From: Hyphomonas sp.
GTDB lineage: Bacteria > Pseudomonadota > Alphaproteobacteria > Caulobacterales > Hyphomonadaceae
Direction: 5' to 3'
Assembly (NCBI RefSeq): GCF_022844445.1
Contig: NZ_JALHLS010000011.1
Location: 61,105 to 125,104, forward strand
Length of the DNA stretch: 64,000 bases
This document shows, one piece after another, positions 26,277 through 36,200 of the stretch. Position 1 is the stretch's first letter; each line of letters begins with the position of its first letter. The notes beneath the pieces are model-generated. The model did no database searches and was not told the origin of the DNA. It saw only the letters and a program-made list of their open reading frames with translations. The translations under genes were made by a program, and so were the position numbers.

Positions 26277-27572
26277 ATGGCGACCTATGCACTTGCCGAC
26301 GGCAACAATTCCGCCATCTCCGATGACGATGGCATTCATGCGAACGGCATCTTCACGGTTCCTGCTGCCTGGAACGGCCGCAAGGTCCGGATGCAGTTCC
26401 AGACCCTCTCGGAAATCCCCGGCGCCACGCTTTATCTGACACTCCTCAATGGCTCTTCCTATGATGGGGCTGCAGCGCAGTATGCCGAGGACGTCAATTC
26501 GCCCGACCGCATCAATGCCGTCAGTGCGCCGGTGGTGGTGTCAGCGGGTGACCAGTTTGCTGTCAGCGGGACGCTTGGTGCGTCGCCGCTATCATGGCGG
26601 CAGGTTGAGGTTTTTGCTGCCGGATTGCAAGGTGCGCTGGTCAGCCGCTCTGCCTCCGGCTTTGGTATCGGCACTGTTGCGACTGCGGTTGAATGGAACA
26701 ACGAGACCTATGATACCGGTGGGTACCACGATAACGGCGTCAATCCTTCACGGCTGACGGTTCCGGCAGGATCAAGCGGCCTGGTCCGCCTGAGTGTCGG
26801 ACTTGAAGTCGATGCGGGCGGACAGCTCTATGCGGAACTCCGCAAGAATGGCGCCTATGTCAGCGGGTTGTGTTTCCGGGCCGATGTGCAGGCGACTGCG
26901 CTGACGGCGGTCTCGCCGCCTGTCGCGGTGACGGCAGGAGATTTTTTCGAGGTCTATGCCAACACGAGTGCAGCATCGAATCTGCTGGCAGACAGCAATT
27001 GCTGGTTTGCGATCGAGGAACTGCCGTCTGATCTCAAACATGCCATTGGCCTGGTGACGTCCAACCAGGCGATCCCGTCAGGGACCACCTATACCGGCGG
27101 CATCAACATGGACGCGGAGGTGGCTGACACAGGCGGCTGGTTCAACGCTGGCGATGATCACTTCACGGTGCCCGCCGGGATCTCGAAAATCCGTTTCGGC
27201 TTCTCAGCCCAGATGAACCAGAGTCTCGGCTCCATGTATGCCAGCATGGGCAAGAATGGTGCGACGGCAAGCAACATTGGTGCGGGCTTTGCACAGCATG
27301 CCGCAACCAGCGACGGCATCGATTACATGCATGGCTGGTCAGGTATTCTCGATGTTGTGCCAGGTGACGTCTTCTATCCCATTGCCGCGACCAATGCCGG
27401 CGGTACGTCAATTGCATCCCCTTCCTTCTGGTGGGTCGAGGAATACCGGGCGCCCGACGATATTCCGGTGGTGCTGGAACCAGGCGCCGGGGTCCTGGCC
27501 CTGACGGGCTACACACCGCTCGTCTCCGGCGCCGATACCGCACGCAACAGAGTCACAATCTTCATCTATTGA
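26277..27572 (+). CDS. Tail fibre protein with C1q-like beta domains
   Basis: The protein has 431 residues. Three repeated beta-sandwich units each contain FTVPAAWNG/LTVPAGSSG/FTVPAGISK, a central strand (VRLSVGLEVDAGGQLYAEL), YVSGLCF or YASMGKNG, and a VTAGDFFEVYA-type loop. This is the C1q/TNF-like fold of phage receptor-binding tips. It overlaps no neighbour but is 3 bases behind the previous fibre gene. Probable trimeric receptor-binding protein. Confidence 0.68.
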   Translation: MATYALADGNNSAISDDDGIHANGIFTVPAAWNGRKVRMQFQTLSEIPGATLYLTLLNGSSYDGAAAQYAEDVNSPDRINAVSAPVVVSAGDQFAVSGTLGASPLSWRQVEVFAAGLQGALVSRSASGFGIGTVATAVEWNNETYDTGGYHDNGVNPSRLTVPAGSSGLVRLSVGLEVDAGGQLYAELRKNGAYVSGLCFRADVQATALTAVSPPVAVTAGDFFEVYANTSAASNLLADSNCWFAIEELPSDLKHAIGLVTSNQAIPSGTTYTGGINMDAEVADTGGWFNAGDDHFTVPAGISKIRFGFSAQMNQSLGSMYASMGKNGATASNIGAGFAQHAATSDGIDYMHGWSGILDVVPGDVFYPIAATNAGGTSIASPSFWWVEEYRAPDDIPVVLEPGAGVLALTGYTPLVSGADTARNRVTIFIY

Positions 27573-27579
27573 GGTTCCC

Positions 27580-28020
27580 ATGGCCGCCGGCCCTTTCACG
27601 CTATTTGACTCGTTCAAAGAGAAGCTGGGTAATGGTCTGATTGATCTCGACACATCGGCGTTTCGCATGACGCTGCATGGCGCCGGTTACACGCCATCGG
27701 GTACCGATCATGCCGTGTTTGCCGACACCAGCAACGAACTCGCCACTGCCAATGGCTACACGGCTGGCGGTGCTGTCCTGACGGCGAGCTGGACGCGCAT
27801 TGGTGCGAGTTGCAGCTTCACCTGTGATCCAGTCAGCTGGCTGGCATCGGGCACAGGCCTTACTGCACGTGTCGCTGTTATCCATGCTGTTCGCTCCGTC
27901 AGTGACAATCCACTGGTAGGTTACGTGCTGCTTGATGCCTCTGGTGCAGCCGTTGCCGTTACGGCTGGTAATACGCTCACCATCACGCCGCATCCGAACG
28001 GGCTGTTCACGCTGACCTAA
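27580..28020 (+). CDS. Phage protein of unknown function near lysis genes
   Basis: The protein has 146 residues. It begins FTLFDSFKEKLGNGLIDLDTSAFRMTLHG and is otherwise small Gly/Ala beta strands (GGAVLTASWTRIGA, LVGYVLLDASGAAVA). Proteins of this type recur at the end of tail operons in alphaproteobacterial phages. Role unknown. Confidence 0.6.
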   Translation: MAAGPFTLFDSFKEKLGNGLIDLDTSAFRMTLHGAGYTPSGTDHAVFADTSNELATANGYTAGGAVLTASWTRIGASCSFTCDPVSWLASGTGLTARVAVIHAVRSVSDNPLVGYVLLDASGAAVAVTAGNTLTITPHPNGLFTLT

Positions 28021-28083
28021 GACCAGCGGGACCTCAAGTCTCGACGTCCGACTTTGCCTCATTCGCAACGCGAGGTCCTCATC

Positions 28084-28332
28084 ATGACCGAACTTGAACT
28101 CGAACTGCTGATCGTGCGGGCCGCTGCGGCTGGCGCCAGGAAAGCACTGGCTGACGTAGGCCTTCACGATGAGGACGCTGGCAAGGATGTCCAGGAACTG
28201 CGTGGCCTGCTCGAAAGCTGGCGGGACACCAAGCGCACTGTCACCCAGACCATCGCCCGCATCATCACCGGCGCCATCCTCTTCGCCCTCGCAGCAGGCG
28301 CCTGGTTGCATCTGGCCAACCGCAATCCATGA
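28084..28332 (+). CDS. Small membrane protein, DUF6127-like, possible holin
   Basis: The protein has 82 residues. An acidic helical N-terminus (ELELELLIVRAAAAGARKAL) is followed by RDTKRTVTQTIARIITG and a C-terminal transmembrane helix (AILFALAAGAWLHLA). It resembles the DUF6127 family encoded before endolysins. A single TM at the end and location before the lysozyme suggest a holin or antiholin role; inference only. Confidence 0.6.
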   Translation: MTELELELLIVRAAAAGARKALADVGLHDEDAGKDVQELRGLLESWRDTKRTVTQTIARIITGAILFALAAGAWLHLANRNP

Positions 28333-28347
28333 CAAGGAGAAACCACC

Positions 28348-29076
28348 ATGAACATCAGTGACGAAGGCTTGAAGCTCATCATGCAGTTCGAGGGGCTCAG
28401 GCTGAAAGCCTACCGGTGTCCCGCGGGTGTGTGGACCATCGGTTATGGCCATACCAATGCCGCCGGCGCTCCTGACGTGCGAGAGGGCTTCCGCATTACA
28501 GCTGAGGAGGCTGAAGTTATTCTGAGGAAGGACCTTGCAGCGTTTGAAGCCGCCGTGGCCGGCATGGTCAAGACGAAACTGACCCAGGCCCAGTTCGATG
28601 TCCTGGTGTCCTTCGCCTACAATTGCGGGGTGGGGGCGCTTACGGCTTCGACCTTGCTGAAGCGCGTGAATGCCGGCGCCTTTGATGCCGTGCCGGCCGA
28701 ACTGATGAAGTGGACGAAAGCCAAGGGCAAGGAACTTCCCGGCCTTGTTCGCCGTCGCCGGGCTGAGGCAGCACTGTGGCGGGGGCTGCCCATTAGCATC
28801 GACAAGCAGGAAGCCCGCACTGCACCTGATCTGCCGCTGCCACCGAAGCCCATCACCAGATCCAAGGAGGCCAATGCTGCGATTCTCGCAGGCGGGGCAG
28901 GGGTTGTTGCAGCTGCCAGCGAGGCCATGCCACTCGTCAGGGACGGTGTGAGCCTTATGCCGGTCGTCGTCGATGCGCTAGGTCGGCCAGCGTTCATTGC
29001 TGCTCTCATCACGGTTGCGGCTGCAGTGGCGATCTGGTTCTGGCGCCGCCAACGTCTGCTGGAGCAGGGCGCATGA
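28348..29076 (+). CDS. GH24 lysozyme endolysin with C-terminal membrane anchor
   Basis: The protein has 242 residues. Residues 1-150 are the T4/P1/R21-type muramidase: FEGLRLKAYRC, AGVWTIGYGHT. The spacing is E-x8-C-x5-T, as in R21/P1-like endolysins where Cys stands in the Asp position. A basic linker and a C-terminal hydrophobic helix (FIAALITVAAAVAIWFWRR) follow. It cleaves the beta-1,4 bond between MurNAc and GlcNAc. The membrane tail is unusual for GH24 and could retain the enzyme until release. Its stop overlaps the spanin start (ATGA). Confidence 0.92.
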   Translation: MNISDEGLKLIMQFEGLRLKAYRCPAGVWTIGYGHTNAAGAPDVREGFRITAEEAEVILRKDLAAFEAAVAGMVKTKLTQAQFDVLVSFAYNCGVGALTASTLLKRVNAGAFDAVPAELMKWTKAKGKELPGLVRRRRAEAALWRGLPISIDKQEARTAPDLPLPPKPITRSKEANAAILAGGAGVVAAASEAMPLVRDGVSLMPVVVDALGRPAFIAALITVAAAVAIWFWRRQRLLEQGA

Positions 29077-29312
29077 TGATCTCCTGGATACTCTCGCCCC
29101 TAGGGCGCTGGCTGTCACTCGCAGGTGCCATCGTCACCGCGCTCGGCATTGCCTGGCTTAAGGGTCGCGCCGCTGGCAAGGCGGCGTGGGAGGAAAAACG
29201 TCGAGCCGCACGCGAGAAGGCCATGCAGCAAGCAACGGAGATCCGACATGACGTACAGACTGACAGCGATGCTGCTCTTGATCGGCGTCTCGATCGCTGG
29301 ATGCGCGACTGA
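29073..29312 (+). CDS. Inner-membrane spanin (Rz-like)
   Basis: The protein has 79 residues. An N-terminal TM helix (WLSLAGAIVTALGIAWL) is followed by a charged coiled coil (KAAWEEKRRAAREKAMQQATEIRHD). This is the i-spanin layout: anchor in the inner membrane, coil across the periplasm. It overlaps the lysozyme gene by 4 bases and the o-spanin gene by 65 bases. Confidence 0.75.
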   Translation: MMISWILSPLGRWLSLAGAIVTALGIAWLKGRAAGKAAWEEKRRAAREKAMQQATEIRHDVQTDSDAALDRRLDRWMRD

Positions 29313-29451
29313 TCCACTCACCCGCAGCGACTGCGACTGGGCACAGCCGATCAAGCCGTCGCGCATGGATGTGCTGACTCGGCAGACCAAGGAGCAGATT
29401 GCGGCTCACAATGAGATCGGATCCCGCCTGTGTAGATGGCAGAGTCCTTAA
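29248..29451 (+). CDS. Outer-membrane lipoprotein spanin (Rz1-like), nested with Rz
   Basis: The protein has 67 residues. A short signal peptide ends in a lipobox, LIGVSIAGC, so the Cys should be lipidated and sorted to the outer membrane. The gene starts inside the Rz-like gene in a different frame, the classical nested spanin pair. ACGGAG precedes the ATG at 29248. Together the two spanins fuse inner and outer membranes in the last lysis step. The stop at 29449-29451 overlaps the minus-strand nuclease stop. Confidence 0.78.
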   Translation: MTYRLTAMLLLIGVSIAGCATDPLTRSDCDWAQPIKPSRMDVLTRQTKEQIAAHNEIGSRLCRWQSP

Positions 29452-30428
29452 CTGCCAGGCTCGCCAGGAATCCCAACTGCGATATGCTGGGGGCCTTCCT
29501 GTCCCGCCTCCCAGTCCGCATAGGTATGTCCATCAGGCAGCTTCCACAGGATGCGGCCGTTCGCACTGGCACCAATGACTGCTGCAGCTGCGGCAGAAGC
29601 TGAAGGAAAGCTGTAGCTGTTGGTGAACACCAGAAAGTCACCATCGCGCCGAAGCACGCCTTTTTCCATCAATGTCTCACGCAGTGCTACCGTACCCCGT
29701 GGAACAGTCGGTGTTGTTCGGGCTCGGGCCTTCGATCCCTCGGTCACTACAAACTCCCCAGAGGGGCCGACCTTCATCTTCGCCGCATATCCCTCGCCAA
29801 TGAACGAGAAGACTGCAGTTACGTCTGGGGGTGCCTTGGCAACATCCGTCGATGGGCCTGACATCTCCGGCCCACGCCCCTTCATCTCCCGGAATAGATC
29901 CCACCCCAGCGCTCCAACGAGCGTCTTTGTTTGGTCAACAAACTCGTCCATATCGACGCGATCCTGAAGAGGCAACTTGCCTGCATCATCAGACGGTCTC
30001 TTGGCGTTCGGGATAGACCACCGGACGCTGCCGCCGATATTCCGAATGAGAGAAGATTCCACGTAACGAGCGTGGCTTTTCGTCAGGTTCTCATCCTTGC
30101 TTATCAACACGACCGTATCAGTCCAGAAGGTCTTTGCATCTCGGCTAGATTCATTCGAATTGTGGTAAGATAAGCGAGTGCCAACGCCCTCAGACTCGCC
30201 TATATACGCATACTGTCTGTCTTGGTGGTTCTCGTCGGCGCCTATCAAGATATAGACACCAGGCCGCTCGATCTCAGGGAACGTCTCACGCACACGCCGC
30301 AGTTGATTGCGACGAAAGGCGATCGCCTGAATCGTGGACATCGAGATTTGCGCCACCCGGATGCCATTCGGGTCGCCGTCGAGCAGGAAGATATTGATCG
30401 AGCGTGGTTTCAAGTCATTGCTTCTCAA
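29448..30428 (-). CDS. GIY-YIG nuclease family protein with C-terminal DUF4357
   Basis: The protein has 326 residues. The GIY-YIG core (PGVYILIGADENHQDRQYAYIGES, about 55-80) has the GVY and YIG halves and a downstream Glu (YVESSLIRNIG) in the metal position. The C-terminal DUF4357 segment is FVVTEGSKARARTTPTV, GVLRRDGDFLVFTNSYSFPS and ILWKLPDGHTYADWE. The start is a TTG at 30428 with GGA 8 bases upstream, 21 bases after the helicase stop. It is the last gene of the methylase-ATPase-helicase operon and may supply a DNA-cutting effector. Its stop shares TTAA with the phage o-spanin stop. Confidence 0.85.
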   Translation of the reverse strand: MRSNDLKPRSINIFLLDGDPNGIRVAQISMSTIQAIAFRRNQLRRVRETFPEIERPGVYILIGADENHQDRQYAYIGESEGVGTRLSYHNSNESSRDAKTFWTDTVVLISKDENLTKSHARYVESSLIRNIGGSVRWSIPNAKRPSDDAGKLPLQDRVDMDEFVDQTKTLVGALGWDLFREMKGRGPEMSGPSTDVAKAPPDVTAVFSFIGEGYAAKMKVGPSGEFVVTEGSKARARTTPTVPRGTVALRETLMEKGVLRRDGDFLVFTNSYSFPSASAAAAAVIGASANGRILWKLPDGHTYADWEAGQEGPQHIAVGIPGEPGS

Positions 30429-30449
30429 ATGGCATTTCCGGAAATCGGC

Positions 30450-33185
30450 TTACGTCCAGCCATTCCTCATGAGCTGAGCGAAGTCTCGCCGTGAAAGAAC
30501 CTCCGTGCATTCCCGCCAGTCTCGATCGAAAGGTTCCGCGGTTGCATTGTAGCGAAGATCAAACCCTGTCGCTTCCCGCTGTGCATTGATGTATTCATCC
30601 ATCTTCTCGCCCAGCATCTCGATGTCGTCTATCCACTCATCTCTAATTGTGTCTGGTAGCGAGCCGAATAGGTCAAAACGATCTCGCATGCGCTCGGAGA
30701 GCCTGTCGTACACTTTCTCATCAACAGTGTGCTGGTTTACGAGATTGAGCATATCGACCTTTTCTCTGGCTTGACCGAACCGCTTAATCCTCCCAATCCT
30801 TTGTTCTAAGCGCGTTGGATTCCACGGGAGATCGATATTGATCAGAGTGCCGAGAGTTTGCAGGTTCAATCCTTCACAAGCAGCATCTGTCGCAACCATG
30901 ACTTTTATCTCGTGCTCAGCGACCATTTTCTTGAGCGTCTCGCGCTCAATGCTGACGCTGTCGCCCTTCTGGTAAAAGCGACTCCGGGATGCGCCTGCAT
31001 AAAGCCCTATCGCCAAGTCGGGATAGAGAGCCGCTAAAGAATCGGCAATCCACTTCGCGGTATCGTAGTATTGACTGAATATTATCACCCCGTGATCTAG
31101 CCACTTTTCTCTATCAAGAAAGTGAATCGTGGCCTGGAGCTTGGGGTCTCTATCGATTCTTTCTAGGCGAGAAATGAGGCGCTCCAGTGCCAATTTTTCC
31201 TCGGAGCTCTCCGCAGTTAGCTCGACAACCTGATCTTCGGTTTCTTCCTCGACAGTTCGACCGGCCAAGAGTGTTCGAGCGGTGTTCAAGCCTGCTGCGA
31301 TGCTCGAGCAAATCCGCTGCTCCATGAGATTCTTCATAAAGCCGCTTCCGTTCCCGCGCTTCGAGAGTGCCTTGCCGAATGCTCTGGCCTCTCGATACGC
31401 TTCCCGGAAATCATCATTGGTCCGAAGCGCCTTGCCTTCGAACAAGGCGTCGAAACGCTGTGTGTCGCGGATGTATCTGCGGTCAGGATGCAGATCGACC
31501 CCAATCCTTGGCAGCAATCCTGAGGCTTCGAGGTCGGCGCGTTTTCGAAGGACAATGTGTCGGATAAAGGGGTTCTCTCGCTGGAAGAATGTTGCACCCA
31601 ATATCTTCCGCTCAAGGTCTTCTTCGAGGATTTCTCGGGTGTCATCGCTCAATTGCGTGATAGGTGCCGAGGTATCCGTCTGTCTTTCGTTGAGGCCGAG
31701 ATCTTGGCGGATGGCGCTGAAGAGCCGCCGGGCTCTCGGTTCATCCGTGGAATTCACAACGGGCAGAGGTGAGCGTAGCAGCTCCCATCCGAAGTCTGGA
31801 TCTTCTACGTTGGTCTGACCGGAGATCAGTGGCAGGACCTCATCTGGCTGGTGCCATCTCGAATACTCGTTACCGAGCACGAAGCGTCCCTTGCCTCTGT
31901 GGAGGATGCGCATGAGGTCCCACAGATCCTCTGACTGCGTTTGGATCGGAGTTGCGGTACCGAGCAATACATGGTCGCTGCGTTCTGCGACTGCGGTGGC
32001 GAAAGCGAGGAGCTCATTCGGGGTGCCAGCGTCACGACCGAAGCCTTGTCGACTTCGCGCCTTATGCGCTTCGTCGAGGATCACCAGCGCGAAGCGCAGG
32101 CCTAGAAGATGCTGTTTTTCGAGGCTGTCGCGCATCATAAGACCTGTGGACACGATGCCGATCCGCAATGGGCAGCGCGCGATCTGTTCTCGCCCTGCGG
32201 GAGAGATCACCCGATCATCGTGATCGAGCCAGACTTTCTTCTGCGTCTCCCATCTCGCGCATGGTATCCCGAGCTTGTCAATCATCTCGGTCTGCCACTG
32301 CTCGCAGAGCGTAGCGGGTGCAAAGATCACGACAGGCTTTTGCCCCCCGCTATCTTTGTCCTGGAGTAGGCACAGGGCGAGCGCCGCAGTCCCCAGCGAG
32401 AGCGTCTTTCCAAGACCGACTTCATCGGCAAGCAGAAGCCGGACGATGCCGTGGTTGGAGTAATGGCGGAGGCACTCAGTCAAGAAGCCTTGCTGCCACG
32501 GCTGGAGCGAAAAGCCCTCTCGATAGAGCGGCGACTCAATGAGCGCAGCCGGGGCTATATCTTCTGGGTCATCAAGTTCCTCGAACAGAACTTCACGGCG
32601 ATAGCCGCGCCGATGCACCTCGCGGATCACTGCGCGCGGCAATTCCTTTGCCGCTCTCCAGAGGAAGTCGAACTCTTCCTCGATCCAGGAAACGCCCTCG
32701 GGGGACGAGTCCTCCCACAGGATTTCATAGTGACGCTGCCAGCCGCTGCTGGTCTCATTCATGGACCCGATGAAGCCGAGCTTTCTGCCGTCAGCGCACT
32801 CGATCACGCCGGCCTTGCCATGCAGGAATCCACACACGTTATCGGGGGCGACCCGAACCGCCTGGCCGTGCTTCTGCAGAAATGCGTCGAGCCGACGGTA
32901 CCGCTCGCGGTTCAGAAGGGCCTCTGCTTCCAGCGCACGTTCGTTCCACCGCCCGATCATCTTGGCTTCGCGCAGCTTAGCGACCTTCAGATCGTCGGGG
33001 TGAATATCGACGTTACAGACGATCTTCACCTCGGGGATGTAATCCAGCAACTCACCTGCCACCTCGAAGAGCGAACTGGTGAAATAGCCGGCGATCCGCT
33101 TATAGCTGCGAGCGCCCTTGAGATGCTCGAGCAGGATCGTCTGATCGAGACGATGGGTCCGTGAGGAGAACCGACGTATGGTCAT
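30450..33185 (-). CDS. SNF2-type helicase with N-terminal PLD-like domain (Hma-type)
   Basis: The protein has 911 residues. The N-terminal domain has a phospholipase-D-like HGK (HGKAGVI, about 120) with FIGSMNETSSGWQRH downstream, an HxK/N type catalytic half. The helicase core has LLADEVGLGKT (about 253), LVILDEAHKARS (about 368), LLGTATPIQTQ and, in the C-lobe, MVATDAACEGLNLQ and QRIGRIKRFGQ (about 790). Such PLD-SNF2 helicases accompany DUF1156 methylases and DUF499 ATPases in Hma-type anti-phage systems. It likely translocates on dsDNA and cuts unmodified DNA. It lies 24 bases behind the methylase gene. Confidence 0.9.
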   Translation of the reverse strand: MTIRRFSSRTHRLDQTILLEHLKGARSYKRIAGYFTSSLFEVAGELLDYIPEVKIVCNVDIHPDDLKVAKLREAKMIGRWNERALEAEALLNRERYRRLDAFLQKHGQAVRVAPDNVCGFLHGKAGVIECADGRKLGFIGSMNETSSGWQRHYEILWEDSSPEGVSWIEEEFDFLWRAAKELPRAVIREVHRRGYRREVLFEELDDPEDIAPAALIESPLYREGFSLQPWQQGFLTECLRHYSNHGIVRLLLADEVGLGKTLSLGTAALALCLLQDKDSGGQKPVVIFAPATLCEQWQTEMIDKLGIPCARWETQKKVWLDHDDRVISPAGREQIARCPLRIGIVSTGLMMRDSLEKQHLLGLRFALVILDEAHKARSRQGFGRDAGTPNELLAFATAVAERSDHVLLGTATPIQTQSEDLWDLMRILHRGKGRFVLGNEYSRWHQPDEVLPLISGQTNVEDPDFGWELLRSPLPVVNSTDEPRARRLFSAIRQDLGLNERQTDTSAPITQLSDDTREILEEDLERKILGATFFQRENPFIRHIVLRKRADLEASGLLPRIGVDLHPDRRYIRDTQRFDALFEGKALRTNDDFREAYREARAFGKALSKRGNGSGFMKNLMEQRICSSIAAGLNTARTLLAGRTVEEETEDQVVELTAESSEEKLALERLISRLERIDRDPKLQATIHFLDREKWLDHGVIIFSQYYDTAKWIADSLAALYPDLAIGLYAGASRSRFYQKGDSVSIERETLKKMVAEHEIKVMVATDAACEGLNLQTLGTLINIDLPWNPTRLEQRIGRIKRFGQAREKVDMLNLVNQHTVDEKVYDRLSERMRDRFDLFGSLPDTIRDEWIDDIEMLGEKMDEYINAQREATGFDLRYNATAEPFDRDWRECTEVLSRRDFAQLMRNGWT

Positions 33186-33209
33186 GTCGCGGGTACCTCC
33201 CTGAGCGCG

Positions 33210-36200
33210 TTACTGGCTGAACGCGCGGAGGTTCTTGAGACGACCGCCGAGGACCTCGGCGGCATCGCGCACCTCTCTTTCGGGGGCTTTCCGCTCGACG
33301 AACGAGAGCATGTCGATTAGCTGCCGGCGGATTTCGAGGAAGTCCGACAGGTCTTCCTGGATCTGGCTCACGACGACCGCCGGTTCCGTTTCCGCCAGAA
33401 GCTGCTGCAGCCCGATGATCAGTCGGCCGAGCCAGGTCGGCCCGATCTCGGTGCTGTCCGTCAGGTCGCGGGAGGCGAACTCGGTCACGCGCTTGAGGCG
33501 TGCGCTGTTGGCGGCCATGTTGCCCATCACCTTGGCATAGTCGGCAACCCGAAACGCTTTTGCGAAATTCTGGTAGTTGTCGAGCTTGCTGGCACCCGTC
33601 GTCTCCATGTCCATCATGCGGAAGTAGAACCGCTGGATGCCGGTCAGGCGGGACCAAGTCTCAGCCTCAAGACCTTCGGGTACGAGAAGGCTGTTGGCCG
33701 CTTCTGCAGCTTGCTGGACGATCTCGTCGACGACAGTCTCCTCGCCACGCTGGCGTGGGCGCAGCGCGAAGCTCGTCACGTCGTCTCCGCCGATATGGGT
33801 GTAGGCGGTGAGCACTTTCAGCGCCGCAGCATACCCCGCCATCTGCAGGTCGGAGTCGTTGAAGACCGGCTCGCCGAGCTTGTCCTTCACCTCGTCATTG
33901 AGGTGCATCATGCTCTCGATCTGTCGTTCTACCTCAGTGCGGACGGCGGGGAGGATGCGCTGTTTGAAGCCGGAGCGTTCGCCGGCCGGCCGCTTGCGCA
34001 GCATCAGTATGACCGTGCCCTGGACGTAGCCGCCCTTCTTCAGCTCAGAGGTCGTTTCGGTGGCGATGTACCAGGCCGCCACAACCTGGAGCCCTGCAGC
34101 CCAGAAAATCCCAACCATGTCGGACCAGACGCCGGTGTCCTGATGCGTGAACATCACACACTGCATGCCATTGTCAGGCATGTGCTCGGCCATGGCGCGA
34201 TATGCGTCGACCATGCCTCGCCTGAAATCGTCATCCACCCCCTTGATCGCCAGCGCTCTACGCGAGTCCCAAACCCATCCATCGAACGGAGCCGGAGGAT
34301 TCTCACGCAGCCAAGCGATGAAGAATTCTGTTATCTCATGGTAATGCACCGCATCTGCATAAGGCGGGTCTGTGATAAAGATATCTTGCTCTTCTGCAAT
34401 GTTCTTTGCTTCGTCATTCCTGATTTTATAATGTGTATCAAATTCGCTGGTAGAGAATTCCGTTCTCATTGTGGACAGCAGGCTCAAGCATGACCTTGCT
34501 CCCCAGGTGAACATTGTCTTCATGGACTGTCCAGAAAACAGCTGCTCAGGATAGTCGCCCCGAGGGCGCCATTGGCTAGACTTATTCGAATAATCAAGCA
34601 TTTTCGCTGCTATCAAGCGACATTCCGGGCAGCCAATACTGTGCTTTGCGTAAAGTGCGTGGGTCAAAAGCTGCCGCGGCGTGAACATATGATGCCAGTA
34701 CGCCCAACCATTTGTTCGAATTGGGCCCTCATTCTCCTTCCCAATTTCAATGGCCATGTCCGGAAGGAAGCCTGCCGACTGCCATTCCTCAAAATTCTCA
34801 GAAAGTACGAATTCAATTTTTCTCTCACGCGCAAGGTCATCGTCTGAAACGCTTCTAAAAAACACCTCTGGACGCGCGTCGTACAAGGTGTCTTTGGTTA
34901 CCCATTGAATGGCGTAGAGTCTCTCTTGAAGAGTATCATCTGGGCGCGGCCTAAACTCATGCTTTTCCCAAAGCCTAAGACGGCTCCTTGAATAACCATC
35001 AGAGTCACGATAGTCGCCACGGATCGTTCGGATCGGCGTACGGTAAGTTCGACCGACAAGTTCGTAGAAAAGCGCTTCGTTTTGAACTGTTCCTAGTTCT
35101 GCTCTCTTAAACGCTCGACTCGAAACGTTAGAAGAAATCTTTATATCAAATCTCTTGGCGGCATAATCTGGAACAAGCTCTGCGATGCACCTCTTGCCTT
35201 GGGAAATGATCCATGACGGTGCAAGTGGCACCATCCATCCAGTTTCAGGGCACCGAGTTTCCAGGCAATAGAGAAAAGCCTTGGCGCGATTTCCATCGGA
35301 GTCATGTTCCACTCCGAGCTCTATAATCTCCTGGTTTACGAGAGACGCAACCCGGTCCAAGTTTTCTCGTATTTTTTTGCGTCGACTGCCCGTTGAGCTA
35401 GTGAGTTCTAGTGCTCCCCAAGTCAGCATGCATGCTACCGGGTTCAAGTCGGAGGCGAACGCGTTGCAGCCCAAGCGAGCCGCTTCGAACGGTATGGACC
35501 CGCCTCCAGAAAATGTGTCAGCTACTTTTGGGCGTCGGCCATATCGAAGGCTCCCAAATTGCTCAAAAATATCGTTGATTGATCGGGCGTGAATACCAAA
35601 GCCGGAGTAGTGTGCGTTAACCTCGTTCCAAATCGGCTGATACAGCCATTTTTGATCAACTTCCTCAGGGCGCTTGCAAAAAGACGCTCGCTCTTCATAG
35701 CTACTGAATGTAGCGAGTGTGCGCTCTATAAGCATAAGTTTGTCGGATTCGACTACGTCGCGACGCCAGCAAAGGCTTAAGCCGTTGTCTTCTGGGTCAA
35801 ATGGGAATTCGATGTTCCAGATCGGATCCCCTGCCTCGAAATCATCTTGTCCGGGGAAGGTGAAGTAGTCCCATGGGTTATTGAGTGAGACTCGTTTGGC
35901 AATGTCCTTCGGCTTGAGTAAGTTGTGCGCATAAGCGCGCCTTGCTAGGCCATGGTCGTCAAATGCCATGAGCTTTTCAAATATCTCAAGGTCTTTCTCG
36001 GCGTTCCCGGTCTGCGGGAGAACACTTGCGAGGAGTACCGCTCGAACAAGGATCAGCGGCTTTCGTCCCTTCCAATACGATCCCAGAGAGGTGAGTGTTT
36101 GGCCAGAACCTGCCTTTCTCTCTCTCTGCGCCTCATATGAGACCTTTTGTGCCGGAAAAACCGCTTCGATCAGTGCAGGGGCATCTTTAAGGGCGAGCGG

